Source of the DNA: Amylostereum areolatum | Taxonomy: Eukaryota; Basidiomycota; Agaricomycetes; Russulales; Stereaceae | Direction: 5' to 3' | NCBI GenBank assembly: GCA_012932865.1 | Contig: SAXG01000029.1 | Span: forward strand, 310,001-374,000 | DNA length: 64,000 bases | Shown here: one piece after another, positions 37,971 to 48,847 of the stretch | How positions within the stretch are numbered: position 1 is the stretch's first letter | How the letters are laid out: each line of letters begins with the position of its first letter | Program-made: the position numbers and the translations under genes | Notes under the pieces: generated by a model | The model's input: only the letters and a program-made list of their open reading frames with translations | The model's database searches: none | Told to the model about the DNA's origin: nothing

Positions 37971-40619
37971 CTATAGAGTGTATCGATACCCACTCCACTC
38001 GTCCCCCTTCTCCCTCTTTGCTTCGTCCACGGTCGCAAAGCGGCCATTCCTCAGCGCGCGTGCCTCCCGCTCCTCCTTGCTCTCACCCTCATGTATCTCC
38101 CCCTCGATGACCTCGTCCCGGAAGCCAGTCTCGCGAATCGAATTCTCGCGGCGGAGATAGACGTAGAACGCGATCGAGGAAACGAGCCCGAGACCAATGT
38201 ACATGAGTACGATCCCATGGCCGAGGTGGTACCATGGTTGGTCCCGAGCACGATACTGAAGGTAAGATACGTCACTTCGTGGAGAAGGCCAACGTGGGAA
38301 AAGGACTTACGACGTTGGAACTAACGGCACCGTTGATGTTACCGCTAGAAAACGAAGCCCGTGAGGAGAGCCAACGTAAGGTCAAGGAAGAAAACATACA
38401 AGCTGATGACCATAGCGAGCGTGACGCTGCGCTTGTACGTGCCCTCGACATTATTAGATACCCACGCGCTGGATTCGGGCGTGAGCAGATGGAGCTAGGC
38501 GGGACAAAGAAGCGTACATTGTGTTGGCTGTTTATTGAAGTCGAATGACCGTTGGTTAGACTACGGCAACGACAAAGGATAAGCGACTATACATACGGAT
38601 GAGGGGATAAATTCCGCTGACAGGGAGGTTTAGCGTGAGGAATGTATATGAAGCATGGTGCTTACCATGTAGCAAGGTAGACGGCGACGTAGGCTAGTGG
38701 TGCATTCTCCGCAGCGACGAGCATGATATAGCCGGTCGCACCTACCGCGTAGACCGATTAGAATGTACAGGTTAACGAGATAAAAAAGATGGAGTCGTAC
38801 CTATGCATAAGAAGCCACTGTGAAATTTATCTCAGCCGGGACCGAAGAGAGGAGCAGGATGCTTACATGTTGAACAGACCACGCTGGCCGATCCTGTCCG
38901 CGAAGAACCCCACGATACAGGTCATGATACACGCGAACACATACACCGGGACAGTGAGCAGGTTCGCCGCAGTTGCCTTGAATCCTGCCCTCCTGATAAG
39001 CCATCTGGACCTTTTCTATCGCACCTCACGACATACCAAGCTGTCCACAGGTGATAAAACCGAGAAGTTCTCATCAGCATGTGCGTCGGGCACACGGGAA
39101 AAGCAATCCGTACCTCCTTGATAATGCTGGGAAGGAAAAGAGAGAACGCGTACAGAGGCATGTCGCTACCCATGTACACAATCACTGACAACCGGACAAA
39201 TAGGTCATGTCACCGACAAAGAGGCGGGAGAGGAAAAGGGACGCACTGCCAATCCACGTCTTCCAGTCCGTGATACTTTTCCAAAGGTTCCTGAACTTCA
39301 GGTTTTCTCCCGCGGCCGAATATTGGTTGTCGCTCTGGAGGCGGCGCACGACGACAGCACGCTCGGGCTCTGATAGAAACTTGGCAGTGTCTGGAAAGTC
39401 TTGAATGATCCAGAAGGAGACGACGCCAGCAAGAACGGTCGCAAGACCCTCTAAAATGCGAAGAAAGAGCAGGTCAGCGGATGAGACCGGGAGGAAAGTA
39501 AAGATGAGCCATCGCAACCGAAAGGATGAAATGGAAGGGTGGAGAGGAATCCAAAGTTTGGGCCAACTTACCGAGAATGAAAATCCACGCCCACGCTGGC
39601 TTGCCGCCGATGCCGTCCATATTCGCGATAGCTGCCTAAGCAAAATCGCGGGTGGGTCAGGTTCAGAGGGGGACGATGACGAGCGAAGGGAAAGGCGAAG
39701 AAGCAGCAGAAGATGGGAAGATGACGTACCGCCAACAGACCGCCAAACGCTCCGGATACAGAGGCTGCAGAGAAGAAGATCGCCGCACGGATACCGAATT
39801 CGGAACGTTTGTACCAGCTAGAGTGCGATTAGGGGATAAACGAGGACACGGCGATCGAATCGTTAGGAGAGATACGGGTGGCGGGAAGGTGAATACTCGC
39901 ACCATGAGAGATAGTAGTTCACTCCCGGGAACAAACCGGCCTCCATCATCCCGAGCATCCAGCGCATGCCTACCGAGAGATGAGAAACACGTCGTGGGTG
40001 CAGAATGAGGGGAACGCACCCAGTAAACCACCGTAGTTGTGAACGAGTCCTTGCACGGTCTACGAAAATGTCAGGAGGCGAGAATCGCAATTAAACGATG
40101 AGATAGACATACCATCATGACTCCCCACAATAACATTAGTCCTGACAGCCACAGCGAAGGGCGAAGACGTTTGAGGAAAACATTAGAGGGAACCTAGGGA
40201 GCATATTGACAAGTGTAGGGAGAAATGTTTGGGCGACTAACGTACCTCGAAGACGGCGTAGGGGAAGAAGAAAATGGTCAGGGAAATGAGGTATTGAGTG
40301 TCGCTGATGCCCAGGTCGGTCTCCAGTCCGTACAGCTATCAAAGTGCGCGACTGGTGAAGCCCAAATCGCATTAGACGTGCAGAACGAACGCACCTTCGC
40401 GTTCCCGATACTCGTACGGTCGAGAAAGCTCAGGAGGTAAAGAAGCGACAGCCACGGGATGAGACGCAGGTCGATCTTGCGCATGAGTTTCCGTTCATCC
40501 ACCCCCGACGTATCAAGCTCCGCGCGATAGACATCGGGCTCGACCTCTTCGACGTGACCTTTCTCGTCGTCGACTTTGGACGGCGCAGGGGAGGATTTGA
40601 GGTCTTCAGACGTGGACAT
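37971..40619 (-). CDS. MFS transporter, allantoate/nicotinate (anion:cation symporter) type
   Basis: A 12-TM plasma-membrane carrier of the fungal DAL5/TNA1-like group, which moves small organic anions such as nicotinate, allantoate or peptides. The ATG at 40619 gives MSTSEDLKSSPAPSKVDDEK, then a hydrophilic leader and KIDLRLIPWLSLLYLLSFLD followed by RTSIGNAK, the group's first-helix signature. Other visible parts are PSNVFLKRLRPSLWLSGLML, MRWMLGMMEAGLFPGVNYYL, EFGIRAAIFFSAASVSGAFG and WAWIFILEGLATVLAGVVSF. The second half includes MPLYAFSLFLPSI and FADRIGQRG. The C-terminal tail is charged and ends GDEWSGYRYTL. Introns are numerous and short. The gene is convergent with DUF7918-like B, 145 bp apart. 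Confidence 0.88.
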
Positions 40620-42357
40620 GGTCGTGACGAAAGCCCAGGGGAAAGCTTGGAGTCACCATCAGTGTCCATTCTGGTTTTTATCGACCGGCGAACGAGAAGG
40701 CGCCCGAATTCGCGCAGGCAAACCATTTCGAGCTCTCGGCACGTCTATTGGAACGGGTTGGGACAGGTTGTGACTGAGCATTGGTGGGTCTTCCCATAGG
40801 ATAGGCTACTGAGCACTCACGTGTGCGGGGTAGGAAGCCCGGACTGGTCCGACTGGTCCCTCTGCAGGTCAGATGGACGCCATCTGAGAGATTTATATGA
40901 GGAAGAGGAAGGAGGCGATCAAGGGAAGTCGTGGTTGGTTCGAAGAGAGCGTAATCCCAGGAACACGACGGCAGCTGACGAACGAGCGCTGTTCAATTGA
41001 TATGTATGTGACGGGCAGCACCTCGGTCGTCATTCTGGAAAGAATTGGGTACTTATGTTCTAGGAAGCCATATTTCTGTTTTTGTCTTGTCGATCCGTAG
41101 AGGAGGGCGTCGGGAGGGGGACTCGGAAAACCCGAGTTGATGAGAGATGAGAATGAATTATTTTGTGAAGTTCGGAGAGCATCGGACCGGGTGCCGAGAG
41201 CCATTGTCCAGTGCCGGGTTGCTTTCATCTTGCCTTCATCCTTCGCCTTTGCCGCTTGCAATGGCCGTCCATCGTCCATGCAGCATGCTCAAAGCTCGTC
41301 CGGTTTCTTCTCTACTACATCCTTTACCGTCAGACCCTTTCCCGGATCGTTACAGTTTCATCCAATGTAAATATCGTCACTCCCGGGCCTCCTCGAACAC
41401 CACCAGGTTGTCATGTCAAACCTCGCAATTTCCCCCTTGGTCTGACACGCAAAGCATACAAAGATAAAAACGGGAGTGGATGAAACCCCTAACCGTCATT
41501 AGCATAACCCGAAAATATTGGACATCTGTGTCCCCAGACGAACTTGCCTATGTATGTCGTGTTTTCCCTCCAGATTCCGGCTCGCTGATGTACATACCAG
41601 CGCATTCGACGTCGTGAGGAACGACCGAGGATATACTCTGCAATTCATCCGCGATAGGTGGTTAGAGCGACTTCCCACGGCGATATAAGGCGCGAGGTCG
41701 TCCTGTGTAGACGGTGGATCCTACACACTTGAGCTTGTATGTATCTCAGTTGCCTCGACCTCGTAATGTCAACCAACGACGTTTACAGCTTGTTTGGCGA
41801 ACGGGCCCGCCCTCAAATTCTCACATCGCCCGAGAAATTGACGTGGTCCAGGCATACTCCACACCGAAACCTATCAAGTTACACGGGAACTACTCCTCTG
41901 CCATGTCTCGGAAGGTGAGGAGCCTTCTTCTCTGCTGGAATGCGAGCTGACTTGAAAGTGCGCTGGATCCTGTTCATTTCAGTCGACCTAGGATCAACAG
42001 CCAATTGGATCATCAACGATCCGCTCAGAAGGGCCTCCATTAGTACAAGCTCTCGGATGTGTGGGACGTCCTTACGCGTATTTTCTCACACCTCCGTACT
42101 TCAAACATCATCGACACTTAGAAGTTAGGTGACTGCAGGAGTTTGTGCCAGAACACGGTCACGTGACCCCACCTTCGCGTTGTTGATCGTATACTACTTA
42201 TGGGAAAGTTGGCCATTGTTCATCGGCCGCCTTCTCATGACTCACATACACAGCCTCTTGAGAGAATCGTGTATATATGTGGGATATGTGGGATCTCCGA
42301 AGCACCTGGTCCTTACTTCCTCCCACCACGTCCCCCTACCACGTTTCCCCACCCATC
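40620..42357. other. intergenic region, no supported gene
   Basis: This region lies between the MFS gene head and the second XPA-like gene. A small two-exon reading at about 41768-42050 (MSTNDVYSLFGERARPQILT and on) is possible but has no homology I recognise. TA-rich words near 42266-42280 (GTGTATATATGTGGG) may be the TATA of the XPA-like gene. Confidence 0.4.
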
Positions 42358-43198
42358 ATGTCCAGGAAGCTTCCGAAGCAGAAGAATACACTCGACAACT
42401 ATTCGGGGTTCAAGCCGAAAGAAGCCACTATATCCGCGGCGACTGGTCCCGGCACCACTGTCACGTCGAAAGAGCCCATGCGCATCGCAGAGACTACCAG
42501 TGGGTCCGTTGTTGCCGATATCGTCGACAGCCAGCCTACCATAGACCTCACGCAGGATGACGCCGGAAATGCGAAGACGAATAATTCTCGTGCTAAACCT
42601 CGAAGCGCGAAGAAGAGATCTGGAAGGAGGTCACCACGGAAGCTGGTAGCATCACCGCTGAACGTGAGCAAGTGGCCGGTATCGGAATTCTTTCCTTATG
42701 AAAGGGTACGTACCACTTCTGAATCAAAATCTCGTCACTTAGCTGGGGAACTAATCGGAAACATGTAGCTCACGGTGACCGAGTGCAAAGAACGTTTTGG
42801 AGTAGTTACCTCTCCTCAAGCGTTTACGCTGCGTAGGCTGACATCTTTCATCATGATACCAGGTGAACCCTGCCAAAGAACTCAAGCACCTCCGCCACGA
42901 GGTGAAGTTCCTGCGAAGGACGCTTGTAGGAGGTGAACCTATGTTCACACACCTCTACAACGCACGCGAGGTCGAGCACGTTGCACGGCGAAAACATGGC
43001 GGTCCTGAGGGCTTACAAGCCTAGTGCGTACATTCGACCCTGCCTCAAGCGCATGCACGGCGTGAATACTAAATCGCACATCCGCGTAGCCGTGCAAAGC
43101 GACAGGAAAAGAAGGAAGAGCGGGAGAAGACGAAGGAGAGACGACGAGTCACACAGGCTGAGTCGTCGACGCTCGAGCACCCCACGGAGGTCAACTGA
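42358..43198 (+). CDS. XPA-core-like protein with IDLT motif
   Basis: Four exons join cleanly: the ATG at 42358 (MSRKLPKQKNTLDNYSGFKP), then ...FFPYER|LTVTECKERFG|VNPAKELKHLRHEVKFLRRT and onward, and finally LQA(Y)|RAKRQEKKEEREKTKERRR, ending EHPTEVN. The middle part follows the XPA C-terminal domain: LTVTECKERFG matches human TKTEAKDKYLL, MFTHLYNAREVEHVARRKHG matches the MKLYLKLQIVKRSLEVWGS helix, and a long Arg/Lys/Glu helix follows. The N-terminal zinc finger of true XPA/Rad14 is absent. Instead there is a disordered leader with QPTIDLTQDD, a SUMO-interacting motif, and a basic run SAKKRSGRRSPRK. The first residues weakly resemble a PCNA box but lack its Gln. Likely a DNA-binding paralogue, not the main repair factor. 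Confidence 0.7.
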
Positions 43199-43459
43199 AC
43201 TCCGTGCATAGCGTGCACGGCGTTGGATGCCCAGTCGCTTTCTGACATCCTTCAAGTTGTGAGTCTTGTTCTGGGCGGTACTATGGCTTATGTCTGTATT
43301 TGGTCTGGCGGTCTTTGTAGGTCCTTGTGTACACAACACCATATTATGTATTACTTCCGCAGAAGAACGTGAATAGCTGATACGATTACAATGGGCAGGA
43401 AAAAATATACGAGTGAGAATGGAGAGATAAGCAAGGCAAGCGAACGAGAAGTCCGAAAC

Positions 43460-44844
43460 TCAGTCGTCGGTAAGGTCTATGACTTCACCTCTCGCAGAAC
43501 CCACGCGGATGGGGGATGGCAATCGCTCAGCTTTGACGGCGTTCGCAGACTTCCCTGAACGTATTCTGTCCATCTCGTCCTGCGCTACTCGTATCGTATC
43601 CTACCCTTCCGCGTCACGAAAGGGTATGACGAGACAAAGATAGGTGAACAGACCTGTAGAGCACGAAGACGAGCTGCGCCGTCATTGATGCCAGGCTTGA
43701 CGTCTATGCTGTCATCGGGTTCGGGTGGGCCGAATGAGCCAGGGCCCCCCTTCGTTTAAGGCGAACGTGAGGTAAGGTAAGACGGCTCGAAAAAGAGCGT
43801 ACGTGGTTTGAAGGCGACGGAGACGCTCCTGCTACAGCAGCTTTGTGTTTCTTTGAAGGGGCTGCATCGTCCGTCGTTGATGTCGACGGCCGCTTACCCG
43901 CACGGCGCGAGTGAGATACGTGGTGTTCTGTCGGCACTTCATCTGCTTGGGCCTCTTGTGTAGACTCCGGGCTGGGCATGATGCCCATAGCTTGCAGCAG
44001 CGCTGTTGAAGGCGAAGGCGAGTTTCGATCACGCTGTTTACGATCGAAGGAAGATATAGCTGAGTACTGACTAACCAGATGGACGATGGCGAAATTGAAA
44101 AGAGACAAAAGGCTTCTTCCACGAGTGTCCTTTTAAGATCCTGTAGACTTTTGTTTCTTTATTCGGCGTCTCAACGGGAGGTCCAAACCTGACGAGGTAT
44201 TGAGTTTGGAAACGTTCGAATGACTACTAAAACTTACGATACGTGATTGAGCCCCATTTTCTTTGATTTTTCCGAGACACTACCCACGGGAAGTACCTCA
44301 TTAACAACCATCGGTCTGCAGCGCTCAAGCATGTAGCCAGGGTTAACGCGAACATCAAGAAGACCAAGATAATCCAACGTAGCCGGCGTTGCGGAAGCGA
44401 GTTCGTCTTGGCAAGGCTATCAAGTTCAGCTGAAATGTTGAAAACATATCGTAGCCTACCCGATGTTAGCTCTGTTTGAGAGAACTGAAAAGGCATCACT
44501 GTGGTTGGCGACGTCTGCACGGTAGAGAGTGTGATAGGTTCATTAAATGCTTTGCGGGCTAGCCCGTATATGTACTGGCCATTAGCGTATAGTCGAGCAA
44601 TTTTAGGCTCTTCGTCCCTGTCCAGAAACTCTACATGGACTGTGAACTTCTGCGAGTGGGAAGGACGTCATGAAGTTTAGCAGAGAAACGTATCATGGAC
44701 AAAAGACACAAGCCTCACCTTTCCAGCTTCGCTAGGAATGTAGCAGGTGATCGTACTGTCGTTAACAACTTCTGTTTGATACTGTGGTATCTCCTCCCCG
44801 TCGCAAGCGATAGACACGCTGAACCCCCGAAGAACCAACGGCAT
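43460..44844 (-). CDS. DUF7918 protein C with psi-KxE and VIDLT tail
   Basis: Start MPLVLRGFSVSIACDGEEIP, then ITCYIPSEAGK, a Gly-x-Tyr-x-x-Gly turn, PFQFSQTELTS, YLGLLDVRVN and PVGSVSEKSKKMGLNHVSY. Next come RFGPPVETPNKETKVYRIL, FVSFQFRHRP and ALLQAMGIMPSPES. This order is the fungal DUF7918 domain followed by its usual FxFxYRP and LLQAxGIxP segments. The C-terminal third is basic and disordered (RRAGKRPSTSTTDDAAPSKK). The tail has VKAERLPSP, a psi-K-x-E site followed by Ser-Pro, then 12 residues later EVIDLTDD and stop. TATATAC lies about 35 bp before the ATG. About four introns; the family has no established function. Confidence 0.75.
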
Positions 44845-44998
44845 GTGATGAAAGGAGCGTGTAATCCGTTGAGTATATAGGCGATATTGCAAGGCACCTA
44901 TGTCTTCGTTCAAAGTTCGGATGGGACAGAACGATGGATTGGCACGCCGGACTTCAACTAGAACGGGAGTTGGTCGTAGGAGAAGGCGTCCACAACCT

Positions 44999-45490
44999 GC
45001 ACCGCGGGCGGAAGTCCATTTTTTCGGAGTCGAAACGTATTCGAAACGGGCGACGAAAGTACAAATACCAATCGTGTTTTTACCTGGACAAAACACATTC
45101 CAAACATGTCCTTTCAGGCACATGTTCCTGCCTCGTGTACCCTCCTAAAACTTGAGGTTTCCGCCATGGGCAGCTATGAGTTCGAAATAAAGCCTTTTAG
45201 GACCATATTCTCCCTAAATTAAGCAGTTAGAAACCGGTTCCCCAAGGAGAATCAGTTTCGATTAGGAAAAGATCCGCCAAAAATTGCCCTGAAGCTTCTA
45301 ATTTCAGATCAATCACTGCTCGTGGCGGAAATTTCTAGTTTTGGAAGGGTACATGAGGCAGGAACATGTGCCTGAGAGGACATGTTTGGAATGTGTTTTG
45401 TCCAGGTAAAAACACGATTGGTATTTGTACTTTCGTCGCTCGTTTCGAATGCATTTCGACTCCGAAAAAATGGACTTCCGCCCGCGGTGC
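44999..45490. repeat. 492-bp inverted repeat (foldback element or palindrome)
   Basis: The left arm, about 44999-45166, and the right arm, about 45323-45490, are reverse complements with few mismatches and no gap: paired positions sum to 90489 throughout. The outer ends read GCACCGCGGG and CCCGCGGTGC. The 156-bp centre is AT-rich and only weakly self-complementary. No clear target-site duplication flanks it. It carries no coding function that I can see; frames on both strands look alike because of the symmetry. It sits 155 bp upstream of gene C's ATG and 210 bp downstream of gene D's stop, so it could be a MITE-like insertion or a relic of local rearrangement. Confidence 0.9.
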
Positions 45491-45699
45491 TGTCACTCGG
45501 CGGGCGTCAACCGCTGGTCACGACTGGTCACGCCGGCAAGGTCAAATTCTCCCTGCACATACTTATGCTATGCACAGTTCATATGAACATTCGCCAGAGG
45601 GTGATATGGACTTTCATAATAAGAACATCACATCTAACGAGCTACTCCAAAGCATGCATACAATGGGCAAACGACAGTCTGGCGGTAAGAATCAGACAG

Positions 45700-47284
45700 T
45701 CAGGAGTCTGAGGTCAGGTCGATCACCTCCTTCGACTGGGGGTTCACGCGCACGTTCAAAGACTGTTGCATCACACTACTGGCGACAACAGAGGTGGGCT
45801 TGAAGCGAGCTTTCTCCATCGAAGCCTTCCGCTGTTTCGGATCGTCGACTTCGGATTTGACGGTCTTTGAATTTCTGGCAGTGTCAAACGGTCACGCCTC
45901 GGAAGGCGACTAGGCAGAACTTGCCTCAGGTAAGTGGATATGTTCGGAGGACATGTTGGGTCCATTTCTGACCTGTGGTTTGAGAACAGTACCCGGTCGA
46001 ACGGGCTGCACAATTACAGGCGAACTCATCAGGAGAGCGCATAGTATTGGCGCACCTTCACGTCGAGAAAGCCAGTAAGCTTGGTCTGTTTGGTTTGAGG
46101 TCGAGGCTGTGGGAAAAGTCGCTGTTTCGTTGGCTTGACGTCCGCCCATTTCACACAATAGCGCTCGGCCTTGGTTCTAGGAGCAGGCACGCGGTTGTTG
46201 AGGAAGCGCAGTTTGGAGGGTTTGAGGACAGACTTGAGTGCCAACTTCGAGCGTTGTGGAAGTGGTGGTGTAATCTCAATAATCTCAGGCTCGTCGTCTG
46301 GAACTGGGTCAGCGGCCATAGAAACCACAGGAGACTCTGGGACGGAGATGACTGCTGAAGAAATAGGTAACAAATGTGGAAAGACGGATTCGGGCTCTTG
46401 GTCGAGGGCGGTATCGTGGACAAGGTTCGGTTCATTCAATATACCCTGAGCTCCCAGGAATGCTATAACGACGAAAACATGAGCGAAAACGCTTCCGGTG
46501 CACACGACAGGAGTATACCTTCGGGTCGATGGTAGAAGCGGAATACAGCAAGGGGAGCGTCCCAGCGTTGGACCGGATTGAACACGGCCGTGGTCTGTGC
46601 GGTGCTCGAGACTTCTGGGCCAAGTCTATGGCGCATATGGTCAGTCCGTGTACGAACACAGGCAGGATAGCGAGAATCATACGAGACGCGGTTTAATCCC
46701 ACCATCTTGGATGTCTCGGCGATGCTTCCGATTTCGGTGTATGCATCATTGGCGGGGTGTTGCGTTGGGGCCGACCTGGAGCGACGAGCATGTACGACGC
46801 GGACTTCAATGGCGCCGAGATGAAGCTGAGCGAACGATGTTGCCGAGGCGCTCTCCTCTGTGGCGTGATAAGAACGGGATGCAAAGGGTGAGAAGACGCA
46901 CTCTCTTACCCGAGGTGATGTCGACTTGAGAGAACTGAAACGGTCTTACGGTGGTGGAGGAAGTGCGAACTTCTGACAGCGAGGAAACCATGCCAGCACG
47001 AGAGACAGTTCCGGCGAGGTACCGTCCATCCGCATACACGTGGTACATCTTGTCGCTGCTGCATATTATGTCGTCGACGTGTACCTTGAACGTCTGTCGG
47101 CGGACAGCATAAGCGAGGATAAGGAGGGGTATGGCGAGAGCCGGACGCATATACGCACCTTGCCGGCTTCGCTGGGAATGTAGCAGGTGACAGTCGCCTC
47201 GTCGGGATAGCGCACGGTGTATTGTGGAATTTCCTTGCCTTCGCAGGAGATGAGAACGCTGAAGCCGCGGTGGGTGAGAGGCAT
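45700..47284 (-). CDS. DUF7918 protein D with PCNA-box-like motif, psi-KxE and VIDLT tail
   Basis: Start MPLTHRGFSVLISCEGKEIP, then VTCYIPSEAGK, KVHVDDIICSSDKMYHVYAD, PFQFSQVDITS, HLGAIEVRVVHARRSR and SIAETSKMVGLNRVS, the DUF7918 order. The later part differs from C and E: EPEIIEITPP (a second SIM-like stretch), KSVLKPSKLRFLNNRVPAP, and QTKLTGFL, which fits the PCNA-interacting pattern Q-x-x-[LIM]-x-x-[FY]-[FLY] apart from Leu at the last aromatic place. TVKSEVDD is a psi-K-x-E site. The end is NPQSKEVIDLTSDS. TATAAAG lies 64-70 bp upstream of the ATG. The inverted repeat separates it from C, its tandem partner. Introns in the middle are only partly defined. Confidence 0.72.
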
Positions 47285-47347
47285 GGCTATATGCGCAAGA
47301 TCAGCGAGGACGTGCAGACTCGGACCAAGGCAGCGACGCACCTGGAG

Positions 47348-47354
47348 CTTTATA
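47348..47354 (-). promoter_or_regulatory. TATA box of DUF7918 gene D
   Basis: TATAAAG on the minus strand, 64-70 bp before the ATG at 47284. Confidence 0.55.
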
Positions 47355-47823
47355 CACGAGTCATCGACTTGGGGGCGCAAGTACTCCAAGAAAGGCTTGA
47401 CGGGGACGTGGAAGGGCGAGCTGGCGGCGTTGCGAGTGAAGACAGGGGCAAGGTGTCAAGAAAGAACGAAGCGAGGAGGATTCCGTCACGGGATCGCGTA
47501 AGTGACTCGGACAGCGTCTCCTCAAAAAGCTCTGGGGCGCGACCAACGCCGTAAAAAAGCCAGGGTTGAAAGCTCGCGAACTTGTCCAAGTATACAGTAC
47601 GGAACGAAGCGAGTTCTTCGGCAACCAATCGTTCCTTGACCCAACCCTGATCCTCAGCGTTAAAGTCGTCTCATTCGTCCGTAAGAGCGATATTCAAGCG
47701 ATATTAAATGTACAGAAGGCCGAAATGAGTTACTTCAGAGAAAGAGAAAGCAGGAGTGTCAGAGCTTCCAATTGCAAAACAGGAAGAGTGTATTCCTCAC
47801 CTAGTTAAGTATGAAGCCGGGAA

Positions 47824-48352
47824 CTACCTCGTCGACGTGAGTACCATCCCTCGTGTTTTGTAGTTTGCAAAACCCAGCCTCGAATCCATCTCGTCGATCG
47901 TGCTGGGAAGATATATGTAGAATAAAGACCTGAACTCCGAGAAATGAAAAGCAAGAGACGCACCGAGTTTTCATCTCCCCTGCCCAAGTAATGTCCTTCA
48001 CCGGTGGTGCTTTCAAACATGCACCAAGGATGCCGAGCAAAAGCGATGCAAGTGACTCGAGAGTAATCTGTTGATAGGGGTTAGAGTTGATAGCATGTGC
48101 AGGTTATGGAAGGGCGGCGCACATCGAAAGGCAACGAGCCCTCGGGTCTGCCTAGCGCCTTGAGAAGTGACAGGTCTGGCGATTCGAATGGAGGTTAGAA
48201 TATCGTCCAGTTCATGAGATCGCCTGCTCACGCTCATATGTCGAGAAAGCAGCTGAAATGGGGGCGTCAGCACTCTAGGAAAGAAGGGACACGAACTGCG
48301 TACCGTGCAGGAGGAGGACTCCTGCGAGTACGAGAAGGCTTTGTCCGAGCAT
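47824..48352 (-). CDS. EMC5: ER membrane protein complex subunit 5 (EMC5/MMGT family)
   Basis: A small two-helix subunit of the ER membrane insertase EMC. Five exons reconstruct about 100 residues: MLGQSLLVLAGVLLLH (helix 1), AAFSTYEH|LSLLKALGRPEGSLPFD|ITLESLASLLLGILGACL (helix 2), KAPPVKDITWAGEMKTR|TIDEMDSRLGFANYKTRGM. The segments YSTYEHLxxLKALGRPEGSLP and LGILGAxLxAPPxKEITWA are diagnostic. Introns have clean GTxxGT donors and keep phase. The last residues (VLTSTR and stop at 47824) are poorly conserved and might instead be cut by another intron. The 5' end faces the cystathionine beta-synthase-like gene across about 495 bp. Confidence 0.92.
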
Positions 48353-48847
48353 TGAGATCGTCTCTGAGCTTGGAAGTACAGGACCACAGATATGAAGAGA
48401 GGAGAGAGCGAGCAATTCAATGGTGTGTCTTTACGGGAGGGGGCGAACCGGAGGACAATGGGCATAAGTTGGGCACGAGTCGCGATCGGCGTCGGCGCGA
48501 CGCGTGCGAAGACTTCCCACGGTAAGGCGCCAGTTCGAAGTCGCGCCTTCTGCTCTCGACATCGACGAGCACATGTCCCATTATTCACAACTCTCAGTGG
48601 TTCTCCTTCGAGATCACTACTACTCGTTATCGGCGGCCTCAGCCCGAAATTCCCAGCGTCTCTCTGGCGAGATCGAATGGATATCCTTCCCCACGTGATC
48701 GATGTTTGAGCGTCGACCAACAGGCTCGCACACTCCAGTCTTTGACTCTTCGCCAACAGGGATAAGTACCACTGGGATCGAGACAGCGTGCATTTCGGTC
48801 CTGTTCAAGGTCTATACTTTATTGATCTCGAGCGTTGGGTTTCCGTA

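Noticed and set aside
41768..42056. Possible small two-exon gene starting MSTNDVYSLFGERARP
   Set aside because: Splice sites are acceptable but nothing about the product is recognisable, and an alternative frame is equally open. Not enough to call.
42358..42400. PCNA-box reading of KQKNTLDNYSGF at the start of the second XPA-like protein
   Set aside because: The required Gln is not at the right distance from Leu and there is one aromatic residue only; kept as a weak resemblance, not a motif call.
44900..45155. ORFs on both strands around the inverted repeat
   Set aside because: They mirror each other because of the palindrome and carry no motif; the repeat itself is the feature.
48013..48756. 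A 247-codon minus-strand frame
   Set aside because: It overlaps EMC5. The EMC5 exons in this interval use the other frames with clean splice sites and match a conserved family; the long frame is an open shadow.
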